Assembly (NCBI GenBank): GCA_964657885.1
Contig: CAZZWO010000074.1
Coordinates: forward strand, 1 to 12,504
DNA length: 12,504 nt
Reading direction: 5' to 3'
Origin: BOG-908 sp964657885
GTDB lineage: Bacteria; Pseudomonadota; Alphaproteobacteria; Acetobacterales; Acetobacteraceae
Below, piece by piece: positions 1 through 7,445 of this stretch. The position numbers and the translations under genes are program-made. Position 1 is the first letter of the stretch. Each line of letters starts with the position of its first letter. Below the pieces are notes generated by a model. The model was not told where the DNA came from. It searched no databases and saw only the letters and a program-made list of their open reading frames with translations.

Positions 1-242
1 ACGATCCGCAGCCCGTGCCGGTGCAGGTCGAGGTCGGCGATGATCTTCGGGTTCAGCAGGCTGACGGTGTACGACGCGACCGAGTTGCGGAAGCCGGGAT
101 GGAACTCCTCGGTGACCGCGGCGCCGCCCACGACATGGCGGCGCTCGACCACCAGAACGCGCATGCCGCCTTTTGCGAGATAGGCGGCACAGGTCAGGCC
201 GTTATGACCGGCGCCGATGATGATTGCGTCATAGGATTGCAT
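1..242 (-). CDS. FAD-dependent oxidoreductase, phytoene dehydrogenase-like (partial, N-terminal 80 residues)
   Basis: Only the N-terminus lies in the window; the gene runs off the left edge. The translation starts MQSYDAIIIGAGHNGLTCAA, a textbook Rossmann dinucleotide-binding fold with GAGHNG at residues 10-15. A hydrophobic strand follows, ending in an acidic residue (VLVVER, Glu33) that would bind the adenosine ribose. The segment VVGGAAVTEEFHPGF at 37-51 is typical of the phytoene-dehydrogenase/PYROXD2-like group (COG1233), which binds FAD and oxidises or isomerises hydrophobic substrates. The missing C-terminus holds the substrate domain, so the reaction cannot be named. The ATG at 242 begins 32 bp after the acpS stop on the same strand, so it may be co-transcribed. 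No clear Shine-Dalgarno precedes it. Family confidence is high; function is open. Confidence 0.85.
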   Translation of the reverse strand, partial: MQSYDAIIIGAGHNGLTCAAYLAKGGMRVLVVERRHVVGGAAVTEEFHPGFRNSVASYTVSLLNPKIIADLDLHRHGLRI

Positions 243-274
243 GGCCAGCGGTATAGCGCGGACGCGGCCCGGCC

Positions 275-679
275 CTATAGCGGAACCGCCGAGATGATCA
301 CCTGGGCGAAGGCGTAGGGCGGCTCGTCGGTCATCGTGAGGGCCAGAACCGCCTGCATGCCTTCGGGCGTGATCCGGCGCAGGCGATCGAGCGCGCCACC
401 GGTCAGCGCCAAGGTGGGCTGGCCGCTGCGCAGGTTCACCACCCCCATGTCGGAGTGGAACACCCCCTGGCTGAACCCGGTGCCGAGCGCCTTCGCACAG
501 GCCTCCTTGGCCGCGAACCGCTTGGCATAGGTACTCGCATGCAGCGCCTCGGTACGCCTGGCAGCGCGCGCACGTTCGGTTTCGGTGAACACACGCTGGA
601 CGAACCGGTCGCCGAAACGCGACAGCACCTTTTCCACCCGCCTGATGTCGCACAGATCGGCGCCGAGCCCGATGATCAC
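275..679 (-). CDS. acpS: holo-[acyl-carrier-protein] synthase
   Basis: The enzyme transfers 4'-phosphopantetheine from CoA to the serine of apo-ACP, activating it for fatty-acid synthesis in the cytoplasm. The 134-residue protein matches the usual AcpS length. The start IIGLGADLCDIRRVE carries the conserved metal-binding Asp8, and KRFAAKEACAKALGTG at 53-68 holds the second metal ligand, Glu59, and the CoA-binding helix. I chose the GTG at 679 because AAGGGGGAGG lies about 7 bases upstream and the protein then begins at the usual family start. An in-frame GTG at 703 would add eight residues and precedes that ribosome binding site. It lies 46 bp after the rsh stop on the same strand, so the two are probably co-transcribed. 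Confidence 0.95.
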   Translation of the reverse strand: MIIGLGADLCDIRRVEKVLSRFGDRFVQRVFTETERARAARRTEALHASTYAKRFAAKEACAKALGTGFSQGVFHSDMGVVNLRSGQPTLALTGGALDRLRRITPEGMQAVLALTMTDEPPYAFAQVIISAVPL

Positions 680-725
680 CCGCGCGCCTCCCCCTTGCCG
701 CACCGGCTTCGGACCGTCGCCGTCA

Positions 726-2990
726 TCAGGCGTGATCGCGCTCGACCTGCGTCAGGCCATCGACGGCGCGCAACCCGGCGATAACCATCGACAGATGGCG
801 CAGGTCGCGCACTTCCACATCGACGAGGATTTCGATGAAATCCTGCTGGCGGTTGACGATCTTCAGGTTGGTGACACCGCCGTCCTGGCGCGCCACCGCA
901 TTGGTCAGGTTGCCCAGCGTTGAGGGCTCGTTCGCGGCGATCACGCTGATCCGCCCGGTATGCGTGTTGTGCTTGTTGCGCGTGCCGCCATGACTGTCGC
1001 TGCCCACCGCCGCGTAATCCCAGTCGACATCGATGAAGCGCTCCGGCGTCGCCGCGAAAGTCTCGAGCGTGGGACAGCGTTTGGTGTGGATCGTGACGCC
1101 CTTGCCGGTGGTGACGATGCCGACGATCGGGTCGCCGGGCAGAGCATGGCAGCAGCCGGCGTAATGCACCGCCATGCCGCTGACCAGACCGGTGACGCCG
1201 AGGCCGCTGTCGCGCGAGGGCGGCTTCGCGGTGGGCGAGCGGGCCAGCAATGCCGGCATCATGCGAGGCCCGCGCGCGGCTTCCAGCAACTCGGGGTAGG
1301 CGGCGTGCACCACGTCCTTGGGGCCGATATTGCCGCTGCCCACCGCCACGTACAGATCGGCAAGGCTCGGGCATTTCAGCGTCTTGAGTGCGGTTTCGAG
1401 CACTTTCTCGGATCCGTCCAAACCCTCCTGGCGGAAGGCGCGGGTCAGCGCCGTGCGTCCCTGCTCGGTCGTCTGAGCGCGCTGCTGGTTCGCGACGTAG
1501 CGGCGGATGCGGGCGCGCGCCTTGCCGGTGACGACCCAGCGTTCCCAGGACGGCGAGGGCGTGCCGCCGCGCGCCGTCATGATCTCCACCTGGTCGCCGT
1601 TGGCGAGTTCGGTGCGCAGCGGCATCAGCCGGCCGTTGATCTTGGCGCCGACCGTGGTGTCGCCGACCTGGCTGTGCACGGCGTAGGCAAAGTCGATCGG
1701 GGTGGCGCCGCGCGGCAGCTGGATCAGCTGGCCTTTCGGCGTGAAGCAGAAGACCTGGTCCTGGTACAGTTCCAGCTTGGTGTTCTCGAGAAATTCGTCC
1801 GGCGCCGCCGAATTGTCGAGGATCTCGAGCAGCACCTTGACCCAGCCGATGTTCTTGACATCGCTCGGCGGCTCCTGGTCGTTCTCCTTGTAGTTCCAAT
1901 GCGCGGCAACGCCGTTATCGGCGATGTCGTGCATCTCCTGCGTGCGGATCTGCACCTCGATCTTCTGGTTACGCGGGTGCCGCAACGTCACGCCGGTGTG
2001 CAGGCTCTGGTAGCCGTTCGCCTTCGGCGTCGAGATATAGTCCTTGAACCGGCCTGCGATGACCGGGAATGCGTTATGCACCGCACCGAGCGCCATGTAG
2101 CATTGCTCGCGCGTCGGAACGACGATGCGGAATGCCATGATGTCGGACAGCTGCTCGAACGCGACGTTGCGCATCTGCATCTTCTGCCAGATCGAGAACG
2201 CGCTCTTCTCGCGGCCAGAGACTTCCAGCACCGTGACACCGCTTTGCCGGCAGACATCGGCCAGCTCGTGCCGCACTTCCTCGATCACGTCGGCGCCCTG
2301 CCCGCGCAGGTAGTTCAGCCGCGCCTGGATTGTGCTGTGCGCATCCGGTTCGAGTTCCGCGAAAGCGCGTGTCTGCAACTCGGTCTTCAGCGCGTCCATG
2401 CCGATGCGCGCGGCGAGCGGCGCGTAGATGTCCATCGTTTCGTGGGCGATACGCTGCCGCCGCTCGCGCTTCTGCACGAAGTTCAGCGTGCGCATGTTGT
2501 GCAGCCGGTCCGCGAGCTTCACCAGCAGCACACGGATGTCGCGGCTCATCGCCAGCACCAGCTTGCGGAAGTTCTCCGCCTGCTTGGTCCGGTCGGATTG
2601 CAGCTCCAGCCGCGTCAACTTGGTGACGCCGTCCACCAGACCGGCGATTGCGGCCCCGAACCGCGCCTCTATGTCGCGCATCGTGACGGAGGTGTCTTCC
2701 ACCGTGTCGTGCAGCAAAGCCGTACAGATGCTGGCCACATCGAGGTGGTAGCCGGCGAGGATTTCGGCCACCGCGAGCGGATGCGTGATGTAGGGGTCGC
2801 CGTTATCGCGGGTCTGCGTGCTATGGGCCTGCACCGCCAGCGCGAACGCATCGTCGATCAGCGCGGTGTTGGCACCCGGTGCATAACTGTGCACCCGTTC
2901 GGCCAGCTGGTGTTCACGCGCGGCAATCAGGCCGCCGCCGCCATCGGGCGCGCGAGGTGGGAGGTGGCTGGGGGGCATGGTCATCGCCAT
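726..2990 (-). CDS. rsh: bifunctional (p)ppGpp synthetase/hydrolase, Rsh (RelA/SpoT)
   Basis: Makes and degrades the stringent-response alarmone (p)ppGpp in the cytoplasm. The 754-residue protein has the full long-RSH layout. The HD hydrolase domain (about 40-200) has His70, HDTVEDT at 94-100 and Asp161 in KLADRLHNM. The synthetase domain (about 225-345) contains SGREKSAFSIWQKM and GYQSLHT. TGS spans about 412-475, and a conserved CC/C region runs from AGCCHALPGD (611-620) to Cys639. A C-terminal ACT domain spans about 680-750. The catalytic loop reads RFKD at 314-317, the RXKD form typical of bifunctional Rel/SpoT rather than the EXDD form of monofunctional RelA. With the intact HD motif, both activities are expected. 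The start is uncertain: in-frame ATGs at 2990, 2984 and 2978 all lack a strong ribosome binding site. It follows rpoZ by 164 bp, a common neighbourhood in Proteobacteria. Confidence 0.96.
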   Translation of the reverse strand: MAMTMPPSHLPPRAPDGGGGLIAAREHQLAERVHSYAPGANTALIDDAFALAVQAHSTQTRDNGDPYITHPLAVAEILAGYHLDVASICTALLHDTVEDTSVTMRDIEARFGAAIAGLVDGVTKLTRLELQSDRTKQAENFRKLVLAMSRDIRVLLVKLADRLHNMRTLNFVQKRERRQRIAHETMDIYAPLAARIGMDALKTELQTRAFAELEPDAHSTIQARLNYLRGQGADVIEEVRHELADVCRQSGVTVLEVSGREKSAFSIWQKMQMRNVAFEQLSDIMAFRIVVPTREQCYMALGAVHNAFPVIAGRFKDYISTPKANGYQSLHTGVTLRHPRNQKIEVQIRTQEMHDIADNGVAAHWNYKENDQEPPSDVKNIGWVKVLLEILDNSAAPDEFLENTKLELYQDQVFCFTPKGQLIQLPRGATPIDFAYAVHSQVGDTTVGAKINGRLMPLRTELANGDQVEIMTARGGTPSPSWERWVVTGKARARIRRYVANQQRAQTTEQGRTALTRAFRQEGLDGSEKVLETALKTLKCPSLADLYVAVGSGNIGPKDVVHAAYPELLEAARGPRMMPALLARSPTAKPPSRDSGLGVTGLVSGMAVHYAGCCHALPGDPIVGIVTTGKGVTIHTKRCPTLETFAATPERFIDVDWDYAAVGSDSHGGTRNKHNTHTGRISVIAANEPSTLGNLTNAVARQDGGVTNLKIVNRQQDFIEILVDVEVRDLRHLSMVIAGLRAVDGLTQVERDHA

Positions 2991-3154
2991 CGCGCCCGCC
3001 GCCCGGGATCAGGCCATGGTCTGCGGCGCGCCGGGAACGCCCGTGCGGCTGGACGGCCTGCAACAAGCCCCGGGAAGCCGATCAGGGCAGCTTGCAGCCG
3101 GGGTGCGGAAACCGGCTTTCGGAGGACATCCTGGCGTCATCGCCGGCCGGCCTC

Positions 3155-3553
3155 CTACCTGCGCCTGCCGCCGAGTTCTGCCTCGATCGCGGCTTCGATG
3201 TCGTCGGGCGACATCTCCTCCTGGGCCATGCCGGCGGCTTCTTCCTCGGCCGAGATGTCCTGCAGGCCGAAGATGTTCTGGTCGGTCGGGATGAGGTCGA
3301 GCACCTCCTCGTCGGCCGGTTCCGGCTCGGGCGAGCGGGACAGCGACTTGATCAGGTCCTGCTCCAGCTTCGGCAGTTCGATGGTCTCGTCGGCGATCTC
3401 GCGCAGCGCCACGACGGGGTTCTTGTCGTTGTCGCGCTCGACCGTCAGCTCCTCGCCACGGCTGATGTTGCGGGCGCGCTGGGCCGCGAGCAGTACCAGC
3501 TCGAAGCGGTTCGGGACGCGCTCGACGCAATCTTCAACGGTTACACGCGCCAT
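3155..3553 (-). CDS. rpoZ: DNA-directed RNA polymerase omega subunit
   Basis: Small subunit that helps assemble and stabilise RNA polymerase by clamping the beta' C-terminus. The 132-residue product begins MARVTVEDCVERVPNRFELV and continues VLLAAQRARNISRGEEL and NPVVALREIADETI, the conserved omega core over residues 1-65. The remainder is a strongly acidic tail rich in Glu/Asp (about 75-127, ending GGRRR), longer than in E. coli but usual in alphaproteobacterial omega proteins. The ATG at 3553 is preceded by TTGGAG about 11 bases upstream. It is the first gene of the minus-strand housekeeping run, with rsh next. In E. coli omega also carries the ppGpp site together with beta', so pairing with rsh makes functional sense, although I cannot tell if that site is kept here. 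Confidence 0.96.
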   Translation of the reverse strand: MARVTVEDCVERVPNRFELVLLAAQRARNISRGEELTVERDNDKNPVVALREIADETIELPKLEQDLIKSLSRSPEPEPADEEVLDLIPTDQNIFGLQDISAEEEAAGMAQEEMSPDDIEAAIEAELGGRRR

Positions 3554-3711
3554 ACGACGGGCACTCCAAGTCCAAGCAAATTCGGAAACCTTCTAGCTAG
3601 GGGGAACTGCCGCATTGTGCAAGGCAATATGCCGGATCGGCGGCCCGCGTTCGCGATTGGACGGCCTCGGCCGGTCTTTCTTCCTGGACCCAGTCGGGGC
3701 AGAAGGCGCGC
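3554..3711. promoter_or_regulatory. Divergent spacer between rpoZ and the tyrosine phosphatase
   Basis: These 158 bp lie between two genes transcribed away from each other, so promoters for both must lie here or inside the neighbours. The AT-richest part is next to rpoZ (about 3570-3635). On the minus strand a TTGCAC hexamer (3617-3622) is followed, 21 bp on, by TAGAAG, a poor spacing for a sigma-70 promoter. No convincing -10 box for the plus-strand gene was found. Placement as a regulatory region is by position; individual boxes are not established. Confidence 0.4.
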
Positions 3712-4458
3712 ATGCTGCCGCACGCGATCACCCTGCAAAATGCCTCCAACCTGCGCGACCTCGGCGGCTGGCCCACCGGGGATGGCCGGCGCGTACGCCG
3801 GGGGCGGGTGTTCCGCGCCCCTGCCCTGGTCAATTTGTCGCCCGCGGACGAGGCCGAGATCGCCCGGCTGGGCCTGCGCACCATCTGCGATTTTCGTGGC
3901 GCACGTGAGCGGGCGCACGCCCCCGTCCACATCGCCGGTGTGGAGAACCTGTCTTTGCCGATCGAGCCGTCGGTCGGCGCCAGCCTGAAGGACATCCTGC
4001 GCACCGGGCAGCTGACCGGGCACATGGCGCCAAGCGAGATGATGGACCTGCTTCGGGATGCCTACCGGGCCTATGCGCTGCAGAGCTCCGAGCGTTACCG
4101 AAGCCTGTTCGAGCAACTGGACACCGAGGGACGCCTGCCGCTGCTGCTGCATTGTTCGGCCGGCAAGGACCGCACCGGTTTCGGTTCCGCGCTGCTGCTG
4201 ACCGCGCTCGGTGTCGCATGGGAGCATGTGGTCGAGGATTACCTCGCCACCAACCGCCTGTGGCGGCGCGAGACGGCCAGCGCTTTCGACCTGCCGCCCG
4301 GCGTGAAGGACGTGCTGCTCGGCGCCCACCAGAGCCTGCTCGAAGCCGCGTTCGAAGCGATCCGCGAAGAATACGACAGCGTGGACGACTACCTTGCGGG
4401 CGCAATCGGCCTCGATGCCGCCGCGCGGACCAGGCTGCAGTCGCGGCTGCTGGAGTAG
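3712..4458 (+). CDS. Tyrosine-specific protein phosphatase (Y_phosphatase3 / MptpB-like)
   Basis: Predicted cysteine-based phosphatase of 248 residues. The signature P-loop HCSAGKDRTG at 147-156 fits CX5R(T/S), with nucleophile Cys148 and phosphate-binding Arg154. The N-terminus NASNLRDLGGW (10-20) and RGRVFRAPAL are typical of the family that includes mycobacterial MptpB and Listeria LipA. IARLGLRTICDFRG (50-63) supplies the conserved Asp-Phe-Arg stretch. The Lys-Asp within the P-loop (GKDR) is typical of this group, some members of which also act on phosphoinositides, so substrate class should not be assumed. There is no signal peptide or membrane segment, so it is probably cytoplasmic. AGAAGG lies about 6 bases before the ATG. 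It heads the plus-strand run; the DedA gene follows after 89 bp. The substrate is unknown. Confidence 0.9.
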   Translation: MLPHAITLQNASNLRDLGGWPTGDGRRVRRGRVFRAPALVNLSPADEAEIARLGLRTICDFRGARERAHAPVHIAGVENLSLPIEPSVGASLKDILRTGQLTGHMAPSEMMDLLRDAYRAYALQSSERYRSLFEQLDTEGRLPLLLHCSAGKDRTGFGSALLLTALGVAWEHVVEDYLATNRLWRRETASAFDLPPGVKDVLLGAHQSLLEAAFEAIREEYDSVDDYLAGAIGLDAAARTRLQSRLLE

Positions 4459-4518
4459 CGCCACGCCCGCTTGTCCAAAGCCGCCCGCGCTGGCACATCC
4501 CGCCCGCGCACTCAGGCG

Positions 4519-4540
4519 CCGGCATTGCCGAGAGAGCCGG
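4519..4540 (+). other. Small GC hairpin upstream of the DedA gene
   Basis: CCGGC at 4519-4523 pairs with GCCGG at 4536-4540; alternatively CGGC-ATT-GCCG at 4520-4530 forms a tighter stem. It lies within 30 bases of the DedA start codon and has no T-run, so it is not an intrinsic terminator. GC-rich spacers produce such stems by chance. Confidence 0.25.
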
Positions 4541-4547
4541 TGCGTCC

Positions 4548-5120
4548 ATGGATTTGTCCGTTACCCATCTGCTGGACATCGCGGGACACTCCCCGGTGCT
4601 GCAGGGGTGCGCCATCGTCGCCGGCACCTTCATCCTGGAAGATGCCGCAACGGCGGGTGCCGCAATGGCCGTACAGAGCGGCGCGGTGTCGATGCCGGTC
4701 GGTTTGGTTTCGCTCTACCTCGGCATCGTGCTGGGCGATATCGGGCTTTACGGCCTCGGGAGGCTGGCGGCGCATGTGCCCTGGGCGCGCCGGCTGATCC
4801 CGCCGCAACGGCAGGATCGCGGCCGCGCCTGGCTGGAACGCCACGTGTTCAAGGTGGTGTTCATCAGCCGCTTCCTGCCCGGGGTGCGGCTGCCGACCTA
4901 CACGGCGTGTGGCTTTCTGGGCGCGAACTTCAAAAAGTTCTGCGCGGCGGCCATCGGCGCCACACTTATCTGGACTTCGGCGTTGTTCGCCGTGTCGCTC
5001 CGGGTCGGCAAGCTGCTGCTCGACCATCTGGGGCAATGGCGATGGGCGGGGTTCGCCGCGTTCATCGTGGTGATCGTGCTTGCGGGCCGGCTGGCGGCGC
5101 GTGCTCAGGAGAAGACCTAG
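4548..5120 (+). CDS. DedA family membrane protein
   Basis: Integral inner-membrane protein of 190 residues, usual for the family. DedA (SNARE-associated/VTT domain) proteins support envelope integrity, and some members have been shown to move undecaprenyl phosphate or phospholipids across the membrane. Visible marks are Glu31-Asp32 in the first hydrophobic segment, GDIGLYGLGR at 63-72, and the signature FISRFLPGVRLPTYTACGF at 105-123 with essential-type Arg residues 108 and 114. Two hydrophobic stretches follow at about 132-150 and 166-182. The usual A-G after the signature reads A-C-G here. The ATG at 4548 was chosen because the reading frame upstream is inside the phosphatase gene. The stop is 4 bp before the ATP-grasp start, implying translational coupling. 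Transport substrate is inferred from family only. Confidence 0.9.
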   Translation: MDLSVTHLLDIAGHSPVLQGCAIVAGTFILEDAATAGAAMAVQSGAVSMPVGLVSLYLGIVLGDIGLYGLGRLAAHVPWARRLIPPQRQDRGRAWLERHVFKVVFISRFLPGVRLPTYTACGFLGANFKKFCAAAIGATLIWTSALFAVSLRVGKLLLDHLGQWRWAGFAAFIVVIVLAGRLAARAQEKT

Positions 5121-5124
5121 GGTC

Positions 5125-6240
5125 ATGGATGCACTGAGCCCCGCCGAGATTGACACCGAAGCCCTGCACGCGGCGTTGTCCGAACCGATCGCCCGCGGCC
5201 GCGACATCTCGCCTTTCGAGTTCCTGCCGGGCTGGCTCGCCTATGGGCCGGTCGTTGTCCAATGGATCGCGCTCGGGCTTCGGTACGGCGACCTCAGCCT
5301 GCCCACTGCCGCGAACCCCCGCATCACCACAGGCGGCCTGTGCGGCGAGAGCAAGACGGCGATCCTGGACCTGGTGCAGGGCGAGGCGCGCGACTGGATC
5401 GCGCCCTACACCACCGTCATCACCGGCGAGGACGACCTTCCGCGCACCCTGTCCGCAATGGCGGCCGCCGGGTTGTCGCTGCCACTGGTGTTGAAACCGG
5501 ACATCGGCTGCAACGGCACCGGGGTGCGCCTGGTCGAGACCGCGGACGAACTGGCCGCGGCGCTGGCGGCTTTCCCCCGCGGCGTGCGGCTGGTGGTGCA
5601 GCGGCTGATCCCCTTCGAGGGCGAGGCGGGCGCCTTCTACATCCGGCGGCCGCAGGATGCGGTGGGCCACATCACCTCGCTGACGCTGAAACACGCCCCG
5701 ACCGTCACCGGCGACGGCGTGTCTTCGCTGGGCGCGCTGATCCTGGCCGACCCGCGGCACGGGCGGCTGCAACGTTTGTATCTGTCACGGCTGGCCGGCC
5801 GGCTCGACGAGGTGCCGCGGCGTGGCGAGCGGGTGCGCCTGGTGTTCGCCGGCAACCACTGCAAAGGCTCGGTGTTCCGCAACGGCGCCGCCGACATCAC
5901 GCCGGCGCTGACCGCACGGATCGACGCTATCGCGCGCGCCATGCCGGACTTTCATTTCGGCCGCATCGACCTGCGCTACCGCAGCCTGCACGCGCTGCGC
6001 GAGGGCCAGGATTTCAGCATCATCGAGATCAACGGCGTCGGCTCGGAGGCGACCCACATCTGGGACCCGGACACCAGCCTGCGGGAGGTTTACGCGGCAC
6101 AGTTCCGGCACTACGGCGAAGCCTTCGCCATCGGCCGCGAGATGCGGCGCCGCGGGGCGAAGGCGAGCGGCATCCGGGCAATGTGGCGCGACTGGCGCAA
6201 CCAGGGACGGCTGATGGCGTCCTACCCGCTGAACTCCTGA
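5125..6240 (+). CDS. ATP-grasp protein, D-alanine-D-alanine ligase-like, substrate unknown
   Basis: The 371-residue cytoplasmic protein is predicted to couple ATP hydrolysis to ligation of a carboxylate with an amine or similar nucleophile. ATP-grasp marks are LVLKPDIGCNGTGV at 121-134 (nucleotide lysine 124 and glycine loop), LVVQRLIPFEGEAG at 156-169, FGRIDLRY at 278-285 and IIEINGVGSEATHIWDP at 299-315, where Asp282, Glu301 and Asn303 would bind magnesium. The N-terminal 95 residues (FEFLPGWLAYGPVVVQWIAL and GLCGESKTAILD) are not those of genuine Ddl. True D-Ala-D-Ala ligase activity is therefore doubtful, though databases may label it so. The ATG at 5125 lies 4 bp after the DedA stop, with AGGAGAAG about 11 bases upstream. 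The context suggests an envelope role; this is inference. Confidence 0.8.
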   Translation: MDALSPAEIDTEALHAALSEPIARGRDISPFEFLPGWLAYGPVVVQWIALGLRYGDLSLPTAANPRITTGGLCGESKTAILDLVQGEARDWIAPYTTVITGEDDLPRTLSAMAAAGLSLPLVLKPDIGCNGTGVRLVETADELAAALAAFPRGVRLVVQRLIPFEGEAGAFYIRRPQDAVGHITSLTLKHAPTVTGDGVSSLGALILADPRHGRLQRLYLSRLAGRLDEVPRRGERVRLVFAGNHCKGSVFRNGAADITPALTARIDAIARAMPDFHFGRIDLRYRSLHALREGQDFSIIEINGVGSEATHIWDPDTSLREVYAAQFRHYGEAFAIGREMRRRGAKASGIRAMWRDWRNQGRLMASYPLNS

Positions 6241-6246
6241 GGGAGT

Positions 6247-6264
6247 GGCGCCACCGCCGGCGCC
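6247..6264 (+). other. Hairpin between ATP-grasp and OYE genes
   Basis: GGCGCC-ACCGCC-GGCGCC forms a perfect 6-bp stem with a 6-base loop just after the ATP-grasp stop. It overlaps a 10-base palindrome GTGGCGCCAC at 6245-6254. No T-run follows, so it is not a standard terminator; it could slow polymerase or protect the upstream mRNA end. Confidence 0.3.
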
Positions 6265-6293
6265 GAACCACCGCACCATCCGGATCGAGACAC

Positions 6294-7406
6294 ATGGACA
6301 CCAACGTGACACGCGACACCGCCGACCTGTTCGAAGCGGTCCGCCTGGGACCCCTGACACTGGCGAACCGCATCGTCATGGCGCCGCTCACCCGCAGCCG
6401 TGCCGGCGCGGGCGGTGTGCAAAGCGAGTTGAACGCACGCTACTACGCGCAACGGGCAAGCGCCGGGCTGATCATCAGCGAGGCGACCAACATCTCGCCG
6501 CAGGGACGCGGTTACGCGATGACGCCCGGCATCTTCACCGACGCGCAGGTCGCCGGCTGGCGGATCGTGACGGACGCCGTGCATCATTTCGGTGGCCGCA
6601 TCTTCTGCCAGCTCTGGCACGTCGGCCGGATCAGCCACCCCGATCTCCAGATCGGCGGCGTGCTGCCGGTGGCGCCATCGGCGATCCGACCGAACGGCAA
6701 GGCATTCACCGAGGCCGGGCTGCAGACCATTCCGACGCCGCGTGCGCTGCGTACCGACGAGATGCCCGGCATCGTCGCCGACTACGCCCATGCCGCGGGA
6801 TGCGCCAAGCGCGCCGGCTTCGACGGTGTCGAGATCCACGCCGCCAATGGCTACCTGATCGACCAGTTCCTCCGCACCGGCACCAACCATCGCACCGACG
6901 AGTATGGCGGTCCGGTCGAGAACCGCGTCCGCCTGCTGGTCGAAGTGGCCGAGGCGGTGACCACCGTGTGGGGCGCCGACCGCACCGGCGTGCGTTTCGG
7001 CCCGACCAGCAGCGCCAACGATATCAGCGACGCCGATCCCCAGACCACCTTCGGCCGGGCGGTCGCCGAGATGGACCGGATCGGCCTGGCCTACATCCAT
7101 GTGATCGAAGGCCAGACCCAGGGCCCGCGCGACTCGATCCCGGGCTTCGATTTCGGCGCGCTCAAGCGGGCTTTCCGCGGCTTGTACATGAGCAATAACG
7201 GCCTGGACTTCGAGATGGCGGTGCGTGCCAGGCACGAGAACGCCGCGGACCTGTTCTGCTTCGGCCGCCCCTATTTGTCGAACCCCGATTTGGTCGAGCG
7301 TTTCCGGACCGACGCCCCACTCGCGCCGGAAGCGCCGAAGCCGGTGTGGTATGGCGGCGGCGAGCACGGCTACACGGACTATCCGCGGCTCGACGGCACG
7401 TTGTAA
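6294..7406 (+). CDS. NADH:flavin oxidoreductase, Old Yellow Enzyme family
   Basis: FMN-dependent ene-reductase type enzyme that reduces activated C=C bonds (or nitro esters) using NAD(P)H in the cytoplasm. The 370-residue protein covers a complete classical OYE barrel: DLFEAVRLGPLTLANRIVMAPLTRSRA at 11-37, QLWHVGRISHP at 106-116, the catalytic HAANGY at 182-187 (His182 and Asn185 bind the substrate carbonyl, Tyr187 donates the proton), FLRTGTNHRTDEYGG at 192-206, CFGRPYLSNPDLVERF at 322-337 and the C-terminal YGGGEHGYTDYP. The FMN-phosphate strand reads GVRFGPTSSANDI at 232-244 instead of the usual Ser-Pro-x-Gly form. The ATG at 6294 has only a weak GATCGAG upstream. It shares direction with its neighbours; the physiological substrate is not evident. 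Confidence 0.95.
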   Translation: MDTNVTRDTADLFEAVRLGPLTLANRIVMAPLTRSRAGAGGVQSELNARYYAQRASAGLIISEATNISPQGRGYAMTPGIFTDAQVAGWRIVTDAVHHFGGRIFCQLWHVGRISHPDLQIGGVLPVAPSAIRPNGKAFTEAGLQTIPTPRALRTDEMPGIVADYAHAAGCAKRAGFDGVEIHAANGYLIDQFLRTGTNHRTDEYGGPVENRVRLLVEVAEAVTTVWGADRTGVRFGPTSSANDISDADPQTTFGRAVAEMDRIGLAYIHVIEGQTQGPRDSIPGFDFGALKRAFRGLYMSNNGLDFEMAVRARHENAADLFCFGRPYLSNPDLVERFRTDAPLAPEAPKPVWYGGGEHGYTDYPRLDGTL

Positions 7407-7427
7407 GGCGGGAGCGGATACTCCGCC
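7407..7427 (+). other. Hairpin immediately after the OYE stop codon
   Basis: GGCG-G-GAG-CGGATA-CTC-CGCC folds into a seven-pair stem with one bulged G and a 6-base loop, starting at the base after the TAA. No T-run follows and uppP starts 18 bases later. It may act as a weak attenuator or mRNA end-stabiliser, or be chance. Confidence 0.35.
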
Positions 7428-7445
7428 CAACGCCGGGACTGCCGC

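Noticed and set aside
676..1899. A 407-codon minus-strand frame inside rsh
   Set aside because: Out-of-frame shadow of rsh; the translation is dominated by Arg, Gly, Ala and Pro, while the rsh frame has complete TGS and ACT domains over the same bases.
960..3596. An 878-codon open frame on the plus strand opposite rsh and rpoZ
   Set aside because: It is exactly antisense to two unmistakable conserved genes. Its translation is low-complexity, rich in Arg, His, Ala and Val with no recognisable domain, as expected when GC-biased codons are read backwards.
3600..3711. Possible riboswitch or leader RNA upstream of the phosphatase
   Set aside because: Only about 110 bases, with no recognisable aptamer core or terminator/antiterminator pair.
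5125..6240. Calling the ATP-grasp gene ddl (D-alanine-D-alanine ligase)
   Set aside because: Only the general ATP-grasp motifs match; the N-terminal third differs from Ddl, and no cell-wall mur/fts genes are adjacent.
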